Assembly (NCBI GenBank): GCA_002448875.1
Contig: DKAS01000047.1
Coordinates: 1 to 40,877, forward strand
Length of the DNA stretch: 40,877 bases
Direction: 5' to 3'
DNA from: Proteobacteria bacterium UBA6920
Lineage (GTDB): Bacteria > Pseudomonadota > Gammaproteobacteria > SG8-11
Below the pieces are notes generated by a model, which saw nothing but the letters and a program-made list of their open reading frames with translations, ran no database searches and was not told the DNA's origin. Of the stretch, positions 1-8,761 are shown one piece after another. Within the stretch, counting starts at the first letter, position 1. Each line of letters starts with the position of its first letter. The translations under genes and the position numbers were made by a program.

Positions 1-1
1 C

Positions 2-325
2 GTCGTCCTGGACAACGGCGTCAAACGCTACCAGGTGCAGCTGAAGGATGTCGATCCCCGTCGCTGGAATTCCGGCGTCGATGCTTCCTTCAGCGCCCGT
101 CTGGAGTTGCCGTACAACATGCCGGTTGGCGACTACAAGCTGTCACTTTGGCTGCCGGATGCCGCCGCCAATCTGCAGGCCAAGTCCGCGTTTTCGGTGC
201 GTTTCGCCAACAGCGATACATGGAATGTGGCCAATGGCTATAACGTGCTGAAAATAATACACGTCGAGAAAAAAGCAGCAGGCGGAATCAACGCAAAAGC
301 GACGATTTTTCGCCGTCTCGATTGA
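2..325 (+). CDS. DUF4832-like protein, C-terminal fragment (5' end outside window)
   Basis: The reading frame is open from the first bases of the window, so only the last ~107 residues are visible. They contain a GDYKLSLWLPD strand followed by RFAN and GYNVL. This pattern resembles the C-terminal beta-sandwich of DUF4832 proteins, which usually sits behind a glycosidase-like TIM-barrel domain. Such proteins are generally secreted or cell-surface proteins often found near polysaccharide genes; the exact reaction is not established. The gene converges on the sulfotransferase at 384, with 58 bases between them and no clear hairpin. The last ~20 residues (lysine- and alanine-rich) lie beyond the recognisable domain. 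Family assignment is fair; function is not assigned. Confidence 0.65.
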   Translation, partial: VVLDNGVKRYQVQLKDVDPRRWNSGVDASFSARLELPYNMPVGDYKLSLWLPDAAANLQAKSAFSVRFANSDTWNVANGYNVLKIIHVEKKAAGGINAKATIFRRLD

Positions 326-383
326 AAAGAAAAAAACTATAGCTTGCGTTTCGATGGAAGTCGGCTAGTGCTTATTTATCCGC

Positions 384-1268
384 TCATAAATCGTAGTACT
401 GCGTTAGTTCCAGCTCGTCCATGACTTGAAGAAGTTGTTTCTGCTGATATGAGGTCAGATTTCTTTTCCACTTCTCGTTCTGCGACGTGATTTTATACTT
501 TTCGGTTCTTTGAAAAAATCGCTTATCCTCGGCCAAACAGCAAAATTGGAGAATTTCCCGAAGTTGCGATGCAGTATCATTGCACAGCCTGCTATATGGA
601 ATGTCGATGATATCGCGTTGCTGTTCCGTTGCCAGATCTTGTATGGAGCGTTGATGCTCATCAATGATTTTCTTGTATTCTATCGCGGCAAGGGCGATGA
701 AAGACTGATCATAGTGATCCCATATGGCCAATTCGGCATCATTCAGTGGTCCCCAGTTCAAATGATAGGGGCCTCTACGGCCACTCCAGAATTCCGTGTG
801 CAACAGTGAATTGACCACGGCCCTGGGGTCGCGCCTTATATGCAGGATTTTCGCATCGGGAAAAACTTCTTTGATGAAACCTATGCGAGTCCAACCAGTA
901 TACTTGACTAACAGGCGGCACCGCTCCGACGAAAGGATGCGTGGCAGGGAGTTTGATAAGCGCGTTTTTTGTTCGATGGAAACGTCGGCAGCCTTGAAGT
1001 CACGATAGCTCTTGCTGAATCCCGCAATGTGGTTGTCCCAAAAGGTCCATGCCTCACCGGCGATGACCCTCTGTCGCAGCAATGGACCGAGCAGCGGTGC
1101 ATTCCAAACGCCGAGCGCTATTTTTTGCAGAAAAAAGATGTTGGGAAACGCATTGGATACAGTGGTGAAAAATGCCAGATGGGGATGTTCTGCCAGCATT
1201 TTTGTCAGCACAGTCGAGCCACAACGGCCGGTGCCGACGATGAAAATTGGTCGATCTAAACCGTCCAT
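384..1268 (-). CDS. Sulfotransferase (PAPS-dependent, Sulfotransfer_3-like)
   Basis: Predicted to move a sulfuryl group from 3'-phosphoadenylyl sulfate to a sugar hydroxyl. The 5'-phosphosulfate loop GTGRCGST lies at residues ~12-19, directly after a hydrophobic strand (IFIVG). The 3'-phosphate-binding motif RRDPRAVVNS is at ~145-154. The length of 294 residues fits the family. An in-frame TTG at 1298 would add ten residues. The ATG at 1268 is preferred because GGAAGGA precedes it by about seven bases and the fold starts at once. It is the most promoter-distal gene of the minus-strand polysaccharide block, 50 bases after the frameshifted glycosyltransferase. A polysaccharide acceptor is inferred from context only; small metabolites or lipids are alternatives. 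Confidence 0.85.
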   Translation of the reverse strand: MDGLDRPIFIVGTGRCGSTVLTKMLAEHPHLAFFTTVSNAFPNIFFLQKIALGVWNAPLLGPLLRQRVIAGEAWTFWDNHIAGFSKSYRDFKAADVSIEQKTRLSNSLPRILSSERCRLLVKYTGWTRIGFIKEVFPDAKILHIRRDPRAVVNSLLHTEFWSGRRGPYHLNWGPLNDAELAIWDHYDQSFIALAAIEYKKIIDEHQRSIQDLATEQQRDIIDIPYSRLCNDTASQLREILQFCCLAEDKRFFQRTEKYKITSQNEKWKRNLTSYQQKQLLQVMDELELTQYYDL

Positions 1269-1318
1269 GCCGTCATCCTTCCCCATTGCGGCGGCCAATC
1301 ACCCGGGCGTTGCGACCG

Positions 1319-2430
1319 TTAGTCGAATAGAAGCCTGAGATACTGCCGCGTCACCGTATCGAGTTCGTAGGCGTGTAAAGCCGATTCCGGGTTGGGCGCG
1401 TCAAACTTGCCCTGCAAATGAAAATGCATGCGCTCGGCTAGGATGTCTACATCGCCCACGGGCACCAAGCTGCCGAATTTTCCTTCTTCGAGGATTTCCC
1501 GTGGACCGCTTTGACAATCGGTGGATATTATTGAACGGCCAACCGCTAAAGCCTCGATGAGCACTGTCGGTAACCCTTCATAATCAGAGGACAGAACGAA
1601 GAGCGCTGCATTAGCGAGATATACGTAGGGATTTTCCACAAATCCCGGTAGAGAAACGTCATGTTCCAGCCCGTATGCCGCGATCAGCGCTTCCAATTCC
1701 GGCCGTAGTATTCCTTCGCCTAGTATAAGTAAACGGGCGGGTAGGCGCTTGCGCACCAAGCGAAAAGCCTCGATCAATAGTTTGTAGTTTTTTTCTGCGG
1801 TTAAGCGCCCAATGCCAAGGACTACCGGCGGTTGTCCCGGTAAAAACCACGGATGCGATAACTTAACACGGGATTTTTGGAAAAGGTCTGGAGTGATCAC
1901 GGGGTTTAGTATGACCTTGACGCGCGCTTGATCGATGCCCGTGAGCTTCAAGAAATCTTCCTTTGCGGCCTCGGAAACCAAAACGATATGACGCGCTGCG
2001 GGATAGATTGTCCGAATTGCAAAAAAAAAATAATTTTGCGCCACCAAGGGCTGGATCGAGAGGAGACCGAAAGCGTCGTATGGACGCTGACGATAATCCG
2101 GGTCGCCGTTCGAGCCAGCTTGGCGGCCAGCAAAGCAGCGATATTGGTATGGTCCTGTGCTACAAGCATGGCGTCCGGATTGGCTTGCCGCAAATACCTC
2201 GCCAGCCTGGGAATGCTGCGTAATACCCTGGGTGCATGCAAGTCAACGATACGGACACGGTCGGGAACGATATTCCGATAGGGTCCGATGGCGTTGCTTA
2301 GTACCAAATCAACAGTAAAGCCGTGGCCGATGAATCCGCTTGCTAGATTGATCATAACTTTTTCGGCGCCGCCGCCACGCAGAGATCCCATGAATATCGC
2401 GAGTTTTGTCGCTTCCGGGTGCTGCGGCAT
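1319..2430 (-). pseudogene. GT4 glycosyltransferase interrupted by a frameshift in a 10-A run
   Basis: Two overlapping frames together make one normal-length (~370 residue) GT4 enzyme. The upstream frame (2430 to 1948) has the N-terminal glycine-rich acceptor loop SLRGGGAEKVMINLA and reads to roughly residue 136. The downstream frame (entered near 2021-2030, ending 1319) carries the donor-site half: GIGRLTAEKNY, then EGLPTVLIEAL with the E-x7-E motif. The frames meet at the A10 run at 2021-2030 (T10 on the coding strand). One extra T, or two fewer, joins them without losing conserved sequence. It may be a true mutation, a sequencing error, a phase-variable tract, or a site of transcriptional slippage. 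Neighbouring genes point to a role in building the repeat unit. The start ATG at 2430 has only a weak ribosome site. Confidence 0.8.
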
Positions 2431-2472
2431 TTGTGGTTTCCGGTAATTTATGAGAAGTTGTTGCCAATACGG

Positions 2473-3690
2473 TCAATTTTCATTTGCGACAACCTCATCC
2501 TCCTGCTCTATGTCCCGTGCGCGGATACGACGCCAATTCCTGCCGCTGGTGGCGATCAATGCGAGAAACACCAATAATGCTGGTTGTCGTAAATTGTCAT
2601 GAGAAGTCAAACACGAAAACATGTACACTACCAGTAGTATTTTTCCCAAATCATCGGCCGACCGCCACAGAACAACCAATAGGGCGAGGAATACCCCTAA
2701 GCCGACAATGCCGCCTTGGGAGGCCATCATTAAGAATGTATTGTGCGAGCCGATAGCTGCATCCCATTCTCTCTCATAACCGAGCCCGGCGCCAAGTAAG
2801 GGATGTTCAGTGAACGTTTGCCAGGCTTTTTTTGCCAATTCCAACCGGGTGGTCGCCGACAAGTCGCTAAAAGCCGTATCATCGCCACCGAGGCGGCTGA
2901 TGGTGCCAGCGGTTAAATATTTTTGGTAGCCAAGATCCTGCGCGAAATCGAGAAAAATTCCGGAAAAAATACCATAAAGAATTATGACGCCAACCGTAGC
3001 GATTATAACGACGACAGACTTCCTATTCTGCAATGAAAAATAGCCCCCGATCGCCAACCCAAGAATTGCGACTATCCAGAACAGCCACGGTCCTCGACTG
3101 AAGGTGATAAAAATGCCAAGCCATGCGACTAAGCAATAGGGAATGCGGTGCTTGGTTGGAATGACCGGAATGCTGGCTACCATTGCCATCACCACTACTT
3201 TACCAGATATCGTTGGATCGACAAACATGCCGGCGCCTCGACCCGGTACTTTAGTCCAGGCAGCGGAGAAGAAATCATAAAAATTCAACACCACCGACAG
3301 GAAAACTACCAAAACTAGCGCCTTGCCTGCATAATGTGCGGAATCTTGATCTTGTAAAAGGAAAAAGAAACCAAGAAGAAGTGCGGACGTCATCAAAGAT
3401 TCACTGAGTGCATCTTCCGCCAGCTCACTCTGAGAAGATAGAAAGAATGAAAATATATTAAAGCAGAGATATACAAGGACCCAAAGAAGGAGTGAATTGC
3501 TTATCTTTGGAATGGTACGTTCCCGCTTCATGATAAATAGACCTGCAATTAGACACAGGGAAGTAAAGTGAACATACAGAGGTTTGAAGCTGGTAATGCC
3601 GTGATCATAAAAAAAAAGGTAAGCATAGCTTACATAAAGAAAAACAATGCCATAGGTTGTAGTCTTTGAGAGTGTTTTCAGCAAATCCAT
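2473..3690 (-). CDS. O-antigen ligase / Wzy-type polymerase family membrane protein
   Basis: A 405-residue polytopic membrane protein with about 10-12 hydrophobic segments. It shows Wzy_C family signatures: SRGPWLF in the middle and GAGLGYE...SHNTFLMMASQGGIVGL near the C-terminus, corresponding to the large periplasmic loop with conserved Arg and His. Family members either polymerise lipid-linked repeat units (Wzy) or ligate glycan to an acceptor (WaaL, PglL). The two cannot be separated from sequence alone. With the flippase at 4648 next door, Wzy is the simpler reading. The ATG at 3690 has AGGGG about nine bases upstream. It lies 49 bases after the sulfotransferase and 42 before the frameshifted glycosyltransferase, so co-transcription is likely. 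Base composition is visibly AT-richer than the flanking housekeeping genes. Confidence 0.85.
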   Translation of the reverse strand: MDLLKTLSKTTTYGIVFLYVSYAYLFFYDHGITSFKPLYVHFTSLCLIAGLFIMKRERTIPKISNSLLLWVLVYLCFNIFSFFLSSQSELAEDALSESLMTSALLLGFFFLLQDQDSAHYAGKALVLVVFLSVVLNFYDFFSAAWTKVPGRGAGMFVDPTISGKVVVMAMVASIPVIPTKHRIPYCLVAWLGIFITFSRGPWLFWIVAILGLAIGGYFSLQNRKSVVVIIATVGVIILYGIFSGIFLDFAQDLGYQKYLTAGTISRLGGDDTAFSDLSATTRLELAKKAWQTFTEHPLLGAGLGYEREWDAAIGSHNTFLMMASQGGIVGLGVFLALLVVLWRSADDLGKILLVVYMFSCLTSHDNLRQPALLVFLALIATSGRNWRRIRARDIEQEDEVVANEN

Positions 3691-3739
3691 GGGTTATACC
3701 CCTGGGAAATCATTTGGATAGCTGGTCGATATACCATGC

Positions 3740-4645
3740 CTATAAAGTCGTCCAGGCGCTTAAATCGCGATTTGTCAATCTGGAAAGCTTCATAATGTCT
3801 TCCCTGTAAGCAGCTAATAACTGTGCCCTGAGATCGTCAGCCAGCCGCTCCCTGCGACGCACAGTGGTGTTGAGATTTCTTATTTTGCGCAGTACCTTCA
3901 GATAGCGCAAGCCTAGGAATTTCTTCATGTACATGGCCAGTTTGACAAAGGCTGGCGGCGGATTCTCGGTGAAATCAGCGATGAGGCTCAGCGAAAAGGT
4001 TTTGTTTTCATTTACTCTGGGAAAGCTGGCTCGCCAGTCGTTCTTAACTCCAAGAAACTTCAGAATGTCGTAATAGGCGGTAGCGGTGTCGCGGACGAAA
4101 TCCTCAAAGAATACTATTTTTATCTGTTTTGGCGGGAAATTATCCAGGTATCTTTCCAATTGCTCGCCTAATTTACCGATCTCATGATAGTAAAGCACTT
4201 TAACATCCTTGCAATGCCTCGGCACCATTTTCCCGCTTTTTCTGCTATTTACTTTACTCCAGGCGACGCGAAAATCTGGTTCGTCCTCATTACGGGAGTA
4301 GAGGAGTTGTGAGTGCATGGAATATACTAGATCTATGGGGTTACGAAGCATGACAATGATTTTTGCGTCTTTGTTGAAATCTCTGATGTTTTTCGCGGCC
4401 ACTACCGAATACATGTAGTAGACGGATGCCTCGCCGATCATGAATTGGTCCTGTGTAGCCTGCGCAAATAATTCAAGATAGGCTTGTTCATCCTTTACAT
4501 ACTGATAGCCAGGTAAGTCGGTGGCAAAAAAATGCGGTTCCTTGGGACGGCTAATAAAAATATTCGGGTGGGTTTTCAGGTATTCGTATAGGGCTGTCGT
4601 CCCGCACTTGGGAGCGCCAACGATAAAGAAATTAGGCTTGTTCAT
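3740..4645 (-). CDS. Sulfotransferase (PAPS-dependent, Sulfotransfer_1-like)
   Basis: This is the second sulfotransferase of the block and differs clearly from the one at 384. The 5'-phosphosulfate loop GAPKCGTT is at residues 10-17, with the expected lysine K13. The 3'-phosphate motif LRNPIDLVYS is at ~100-109, with R101 and S109. The segment RPKEPHFF after the first helix is typical of carbohydrate sulfotransferases. The start is taken at ATG 4645, two bases after the flippase stop at 4648. The in-frame GTG at 4720 would run 70 bases into the flippase and add residues with no family counterpart. Length from ATG 4645 is 301 residues. Tight packing with the flippase implies co-translation and a role in the same polysaccharide. 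The acceptor sugar is unknown. Confidence 0.88.
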   Translation of the reverse strand: MNKPNFFIVGAPKCGTTALYEYLKTHPNIFISRPKEPHFFATDLPGYQYVKDEQAYLELFAQATQDQFMIGEASVYYMYSVVAAKNIRDFNKDAKIIVMLRNPIDLVYSMHSQLLYSRNEDEPDFRVAWSKVNSRKSGKMVPRHCKDVKVLYYHEIGKLGEQLERYLDNFPPKQIKIVFFEDFVRDTATAYYDILKFLGVKNDWRASFPRVNENKTFSLSLIADFTENPPPAFVKLAMYMKKFLGLRYLKVLRKIRNLNTTVRRRERLADDLRAQLLAAYREDIMKLSRLTNRDLSAWTTL

Positions 4646-4647
4646 CG

Positions 4648-6018
4648 TTATAGTTTCGAAGTTATCGTCGGGTTTATTTTCAGGTTCTGCCAGACGTATT
4701 TTAACATAAGTAAATTCCACGACGCGGTGCTGATAGCCGTTGCCATAGCAGCGCCAACCAGGCCATATGCAGGTATCAAAGAGGCATTGAGAACGATATT
4801 CAATACCGCGCAGAACGCGAGAATCTGTGCCGCCTTGTTCTGATGACCGGTCATGGTCATCAAAAAACCGACTGATCCCGTAAGCGCGTTGACAACTTGC
4901 CCCGCTAATAGAAGAAGCAAAGGAGTGTAGCCGGCGGTAAATTTCTCGCCGAAAATGCCAAGCAGGAATTTTCCGAAAAAAACGAGGCCAAGTACGGAGA
5001 CTATCGTGTAGGCAAATATCCCGCGCGCCGAAATCGCCACCATGCGCTGCAGCAGGGGGATGTTGCGCGTATTGTACAATTCAGAAATGAGGGGGGCGAC
5101 GATGCTATTGGCAGCAGTCAAGCCCAGGGTCGTTAATCCGGATATCCGTGAAACGACCGCGTAGATGCCGGCGGAATCGTGGTCGAGAAATACGCCGATC
5201 ATTAATAGGTCCGTTTGACTTAACAGCAAATTCAATACTGACATCACAAATAACGGAAACGTCACCTTGATCCATTCCTGAGTATTGAAGTCAGACTTTG
5301 CGGACAGTACTTGATTCGGTAGTGATTTCAGCAACCACCTTCCACCGAAAAAGATGGCGAACAAGGCGCCAAGAACATTGAAAGTCATCACTGTGGAAGC
5401 GGTCAGTTGTTGTTCAGTAATCAGGTAAAAACTACCAGCCAGCAGGAAGATGGCAAAAGGGCGGATAAAGCTATCCGGGATGCCAGACTGAAGAATGCGG
5501 CGTAGTCCTCGCAGTGAGGCCTCAACATTCCCGGACAGCGCAAGCACGGGTAGAAGGCACAATGCAACATATGCCACATACGTTTGATCGCTACTGATTC
5601 GGTCAGGGAGCAGGGAGATTCCTGCAACGGCGACTGTGCCGATGATCAGGGATAGTGAAAAAACAAAAAATATACTTTGCTGCAACACACCTCGCAGCAG
5701 ACTCCAATTTCCTGTGGCATGGTATGCGGCTATATACCTGATAAGCGAAGAACCAGTACCGAATTTGCATAGCAGGGCAAGTACATTGATCCAGGTTAAA
5801 GAGTAAATATACAACCCATATTGGGTTACTCCCATGGCGCGGGCCAGTAGCACGTTTAACGAAAAAGCCATGCCAATGCCAACTACACTCATGGTAAAGG
5901 AGGCGCTCGCACCCCGAGCCAGGACCGCGCCAACACCGTTCCCTTCACGTAAAACATGGGATAGGCTGAGAATGTTTTGAAAATATCGCATATTCATCAT
6001 TGGTGTAGGTTGAGCCAT
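4648..6018 (-). CDS. Wzx-type polysaccharide flippase (MOP superfamily)
   Basis: A 456-residue integral membrane protein with about 12-14 hydrophobic segments. Its N-terminal region ARGASASFTMSVVGIGMAFSLNVLLARAMGVTQYGLYIYSLTW is the usual opening of oligosaccharide flippases: repeat-unit transporters that move undecaprenyl-diphosphate-linked glycans to the periplasmic side. The C-terminal half (GFLMTMTGHQNKAAQIL, then a last hydrophobic pair) also fits. The first ATG at 6018 is used; ATGs at 6000, 5997 and 5991 are possible, and none has a strong ribosome site. It heads a five-gene run ending at 384, after a 394-base gap that could hold the promoter. The adjacent Wzy-like gene supports a Wzx/Wzy-dependent pathway. 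Confidence 0.88.
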   Translation of the reverse strand: MAQPTPMMNMRYFQNILSLSHVLREGNGVGAVLARGASASFTMSVVGIGMAFSLNVLLARAMGVTQYGLYIYSLTWINVLALLCKFGTGSSLIRYIAAYHATGNWSLLRGVLQQSIFFVFSLSLIIGTVAVAGISLLPDRISSDQTYVAYVALCLLPVLALSGNVEASLRGLRRILQSGIPDSFIRPFAIFLLAGSFYLITEQQLTASTVMTFNVLGALFAIFFGGRWLLKSLPNQVLSAKSDFNTQEWIKVTFPLFVMSVLNLLLSQTDLLMIGVFLDHDSAGIYAVVSRISGLTTLGLTAANSIVAPLISELYNTRNIPLLQRMVAISARGIFAYTIVSVLGLVFFGKFLLGIFGEKFTAGYTPLLLLLAGQVVNALTGSVGFLMTMTGHQNKAAQILAFCAVLNIVLNASLIPAYGLVGAAMATAISTASWNLLMLKYVWQNLKINPTITSKL

Positions 6019-6412
6019 GCGAGGACTATTTAACTCGACAAACGTTCAGGGTTCTCCCCGTGGCAGATATCAATACCGTCGATATTTCCAATTACCAGGC
6101 TCGTACTAATAACGTAGAACGTAGGCTAGGTATGACTCCTCGAGCGGTGTACGATACGGGTTTCGCGCCCGCGGCAAAATGGTGCGCAGTCTACGCTCCT
6201 GTTTTAGGGTAATAAAGTCTGATAGATAAAAACTTACATTATTTTACTGGCTGGTTGCTAGTATTATATTAGTAAAATCAACACTATCTGCTGGTCGTGG
6301 GGGTATTGTATTTTCCGACATGTCGGCGCGGAGTTTTGTGGAAAAGACCGGTGCTGGTCGGGGGGCGATGGAAATCAATTTGTTGTCAGGTGACTGTAGA
6401 TCGGTGGTGGGG
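6019..6412. other. 394-base gap between two minus-strand operon segments
   Basis: No credible gene was found. The only open frame (6244-6447, minus) has no family resemblance and overlaps the 3' end of the glycosyltransferase at 6413. On the minus strand a perfect TATAAT lies at 6268-6263, but no good -35 element sits 16-18 bases from it. It is therefore only a weak promoter candidate for the flippase operon, about 245 bases from its start. Part of the gap (6225-6285) is very AT-rich. No T-tailed hairpin terminator was seen for the glycosyltransferase. Confidence 0.4.
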
Positions 6413-7639
6413 TCAGACAGATGAAAAATTATTATCGAAAAATTCACAATATAGTTTCTCCCATTGATCGGCTATGCGCTCGATATTATAATTTTTCAGT
6501 ACATGATTTCTTCCGCAATGGCCCATCAGTCTGCGGTCCGTTACCGGCAAGTGCATCAGGTGCTGCATAGCTACGGCAAGTTTGTCGGGGGTGTGTGGCG
6601 GCACCAAGAGTCCGCTTTTGCCGTCGATTACTACTTCGCGATTGCCTCCAACATCAGTAGCCACGATCGGCAGGCCGCTGGCGGCGGCTTCCAGCAGAAC
6701 GATCGGCATTCCCTCCCAGGCGGAAGACATTAGATAGGCATCGGCGGCATTGAGCAAGTCCGGGATCTGGTCTGTGACACCAAGAAATCGGGTTTGGGCG
6801 ACGATATTGAGTTGTGCGCACAACTGCTTCATTTCATTCTCAAGTGGGCCTTCGCCTGCCACCAGCAACAGCGAGCGCTTCGCGGTGCGCGTCTGGTTAA
6901 AAGCACGCAACATAGTGGGATAGTCTTTTGCGGCGTCTATTCTTCCTACGGCGAACCAAACGAATTCGTCAGTTACTCCCAGTTGTTTGCGACAGGTCTG
7001 GCGCCGTTGTTCATCGACACGAAAGCGGTGTACATCTATTCCATTGGGAATAAAGCGAATTTTTTTTGCGGGTACAGCATGGATGGCGATATAACGCTCC
7101 ACCGCCGCTTGACTGACATTGGTGGTTACATCTGCCAGCCAATCGCTGATCCGGTATGCCAGCATCAATTTTCCGGACCCTTCGTAGACATTGTGAGCAG
7201 TCGACACCAGCACCGGTACCGGTGCGATAAGACGCACGGCGCGCGCCAGCAGATTTGCGTGTACCATATGGCTATGAACGATGCTGGGGCGCCAACGGGA
7301 TAAAATACCGGCGAGTTGGAACAGGGCCCGGGGATTGGCCACGCCCCTGCGCATACCCAGAGAAACCACCTCCACACCGGCAGCGGTCAGGCGCTGAACG
7401 AAGGTCGCCGCGGTGGGAGGTATCATTGAGATAAAATTGACTTTCCAGCCACGTTTCAGCAATTGCATTATTAATTCGATTACCAGAGTTTGTGCGCCGC
7501 CATAGCTCAAACTGGTCATTAGAAAACAGATGGATTTACTGGCAGATTGCAGTTCAGTCGTCCGCGGTTGGGTGCCTGACACAGCGTTGATGTTACGCTG
7601 GTCTCGGTCGGAGGAGGAAAAAAACCGGTATTCAGCCAT
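6413..7639 (-). CDS. GT4 family glycosyltransferase
   Basis: A 408-residue retaining GT-B glycosyltransferase of family GT4. An N-terminal extension of about 35 residues precedes the first strand, SICFLMTSLSYGGAQTLVIEL, which carries the GGAQ acceptor-side loop. PNGIDVHRF at the domain junction and FVWFAVGRIDAAKDYPTMLRAF open the donor domain. WEGMPIVLLEAAASGLPIVATDVGG holds the E-x7-E nucleotide-sugar motif. These enzymes use activated sugars on the cytoplasmic face to extend lipid-linked glycans; donor and acceptor cannot be read here. ATG 7639 overlaps the stop of the deacetylase at 7632 by eight bases, implying translational coupling. A start nearer residue 35 is possible but has no better ribosome site. 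Confidence 0.88.
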   Translation of the reverse strand: MAEYRFFSSSDRDQRNINAVSGTQPRTTELQSASKSICFLMTSLSYGGAQTLVIELIMQLLKRGWKVNFISMIPPTAATFVQRLTAAGVEVVSLGMRRGVANPRALFQLAGILSRWRPSIVHSHMVHANLLARAVRLIAPVPVLVSTAHNVYEGSGKLMLAYRISDWLADVTTNVSQAAVERYIAIHAVPAKKIRFIPNGIDVHRFRVDEQRRQTCRKQLGVTDEFVWFAVGRIDAAKDYPTMLRAFNQTRTAKRSLLLVAGEGPLENEMKQLCAQLNIVAQTRFLGVTDQIPDLLNAADAYLMSSAWEGMPIVLLEAAASGLPIVATDVGGNREVVIDGKSGLLVPPHTPDKLAVAMQHLMHLPVTDRRLMGHCGRNHVLKNYNIERIADQWEKLYCEFFDNNFSSV

Positions 7640-8663
7640 ACAGTGGTCCCGCCGAGTTAGTTGCGATGACAGGTGGCGTGCTCAATGTCTGCGGTGCCAC
7701 TTGGGCAATGGCAATTTCCTGCATGTTCAGTGATTGCATGGCGAAGTGCTGTTGCAGGAGGCGAAAATGCTGAAGTATATGGCCGAGAAATTGCAGATTA
7801 CGAACGGTGTCACACCCAAAATTATGCGGGTGAAACCACAAATGGTAAAGCTGTCGATTGCGCGCCGCATGTGTCATTTCTTCGAGAATTCTTTTCAAGC
7901 GCAACGGCTCCAGGATGGCAAGTGTCGAGTTGAATGGGCGTAAAAATCGGTTGGCTGCTACGTTAACGGGCGGCAGAGTCATTGGGGCCATGACATCGAT
8001 TTTAGCTGCTGAAATGGGGACGTAAGCATCTACTAGACGCGCCAGCCGCTTTACCGGAAAGGCCGGTCGTCCTGGCATCGCGGTGTACATCCAGCCGGCT
8101 TGCGGACCGCGATAGGCAATGATTCCCAGCCGGTGGCAGATTCCAAGGTAATCGGGATTGCATTGATTGCGGGGGAAAACCAAACTGCGCAGCGGAATAT
8201 CCATGGCTGACGCCACGCGAATCGCCGTCGCCAGATCTGCTTCGAAGCTGTCTGCCGTTTGTCCAGCTTCCAGGCAGTAGTAGTGAGACAGTGTATGACT
8301 GGCCACTTCCTGGCCGGGAGTTTGAGCTATTTTCCTGATGAGTGACGGAGCAAAATGGTATGGATCTTCTTTCTCGTCTTGTCCGATGCTTGCAAGATAA
8401 GGGTAGGGATTCAGTTTTTTATTACTGTAGTATGGAAGAACACTTGGTAAATCATTTAAAAGATGCGTCCGGTCAGTATAAAAAAGAAATCCGACCGTAG
8501 CCCATGTGGCATGCACTCCATATTGTGCAAACATCTGCAGTATCTGTGGTATCGCATTCCTGGTTTGCTGTAGATTCTGCCGAAAGGCATTCAGCGAGAT
8601 CACATCACGCATTCCCCAGTACAATTCAAAGTCCAGTGAAATGGTGAATGTGCCCGCGGTCAT
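7632..8663 (-). CDS. Polysaccharide deacetylase family protein (NodB fold, CE4-like)
   Basis: A 343-residue protein with NodB homology motifs. SLDFELYWG at residues 9-17 has D11 in the position of the catalytic/metal aspartate of motif 1 (here D-F-E rather than the usual D-D). HTLSH at 123-127 gives the metal-binding His pair H123 and H127. FPRNQ at ~164-168 corresponds to motif 3. There is no signal peptide, so it probably acts in the cytoplasm on a nucleotide sugar or lipid-linked glycan, as in other exopolysaccharide loci. Likely chemistry is removal of N- or O-acetyl groups; the changed motif 1 makes activity less certain. It overlaps the glycosyltransferase downstream by eight bases. The ATG at 8663 has a weak AGAGAA ribosome site. 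Confidence 0.82.
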   Translation of the reverse strand: MTAGTFTISLDFELYWGMRDVISLNAFRQNLQQTRNAIPQILQMFAQYGVHATWATVGFLFYTDRTHLLNDLPSVLPYYSNKKLNPYPYLASIGQDEKEDPYHFAPSLIRKIAQTPGQEVASHTLSHYYCLEAGQTADSFEADLATAIRVASAMDIPLRSLVFPRNQCNPDYLGICHRLGIIAYRGPQAGWMYTAMPGRPAFPVKRLARLVDAYVPISAAKIDVMAPMTLPPVNVAANRFLRPFNSTLAILEPLRLKRILEEMTHAARNRQLYHLWFHPHNFGCDTVRNLQFLGHILQHFRLLQQHFAMQSLNMQEIAIAQVAPQTLSTPPVIATNSAGPLYG

Positions 8664-8761
8664 AATACAGTTCTCTTTGTTTTGTCGGAGTAGAGCAATT
8701 GCCGACGACCATATCGAGATTGCAACCGGTCCGCGCCGCTAGCTTTTTCCGAAGAATCGTT

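Noticed and set aside
6244..6447. 67-codon minus-strand frame in the gap upstream of the flippase
   Set aside because: No family match by eye, Pro/Ser/Ile-rich composition, overlap with the glycosyltransferase 3' end.
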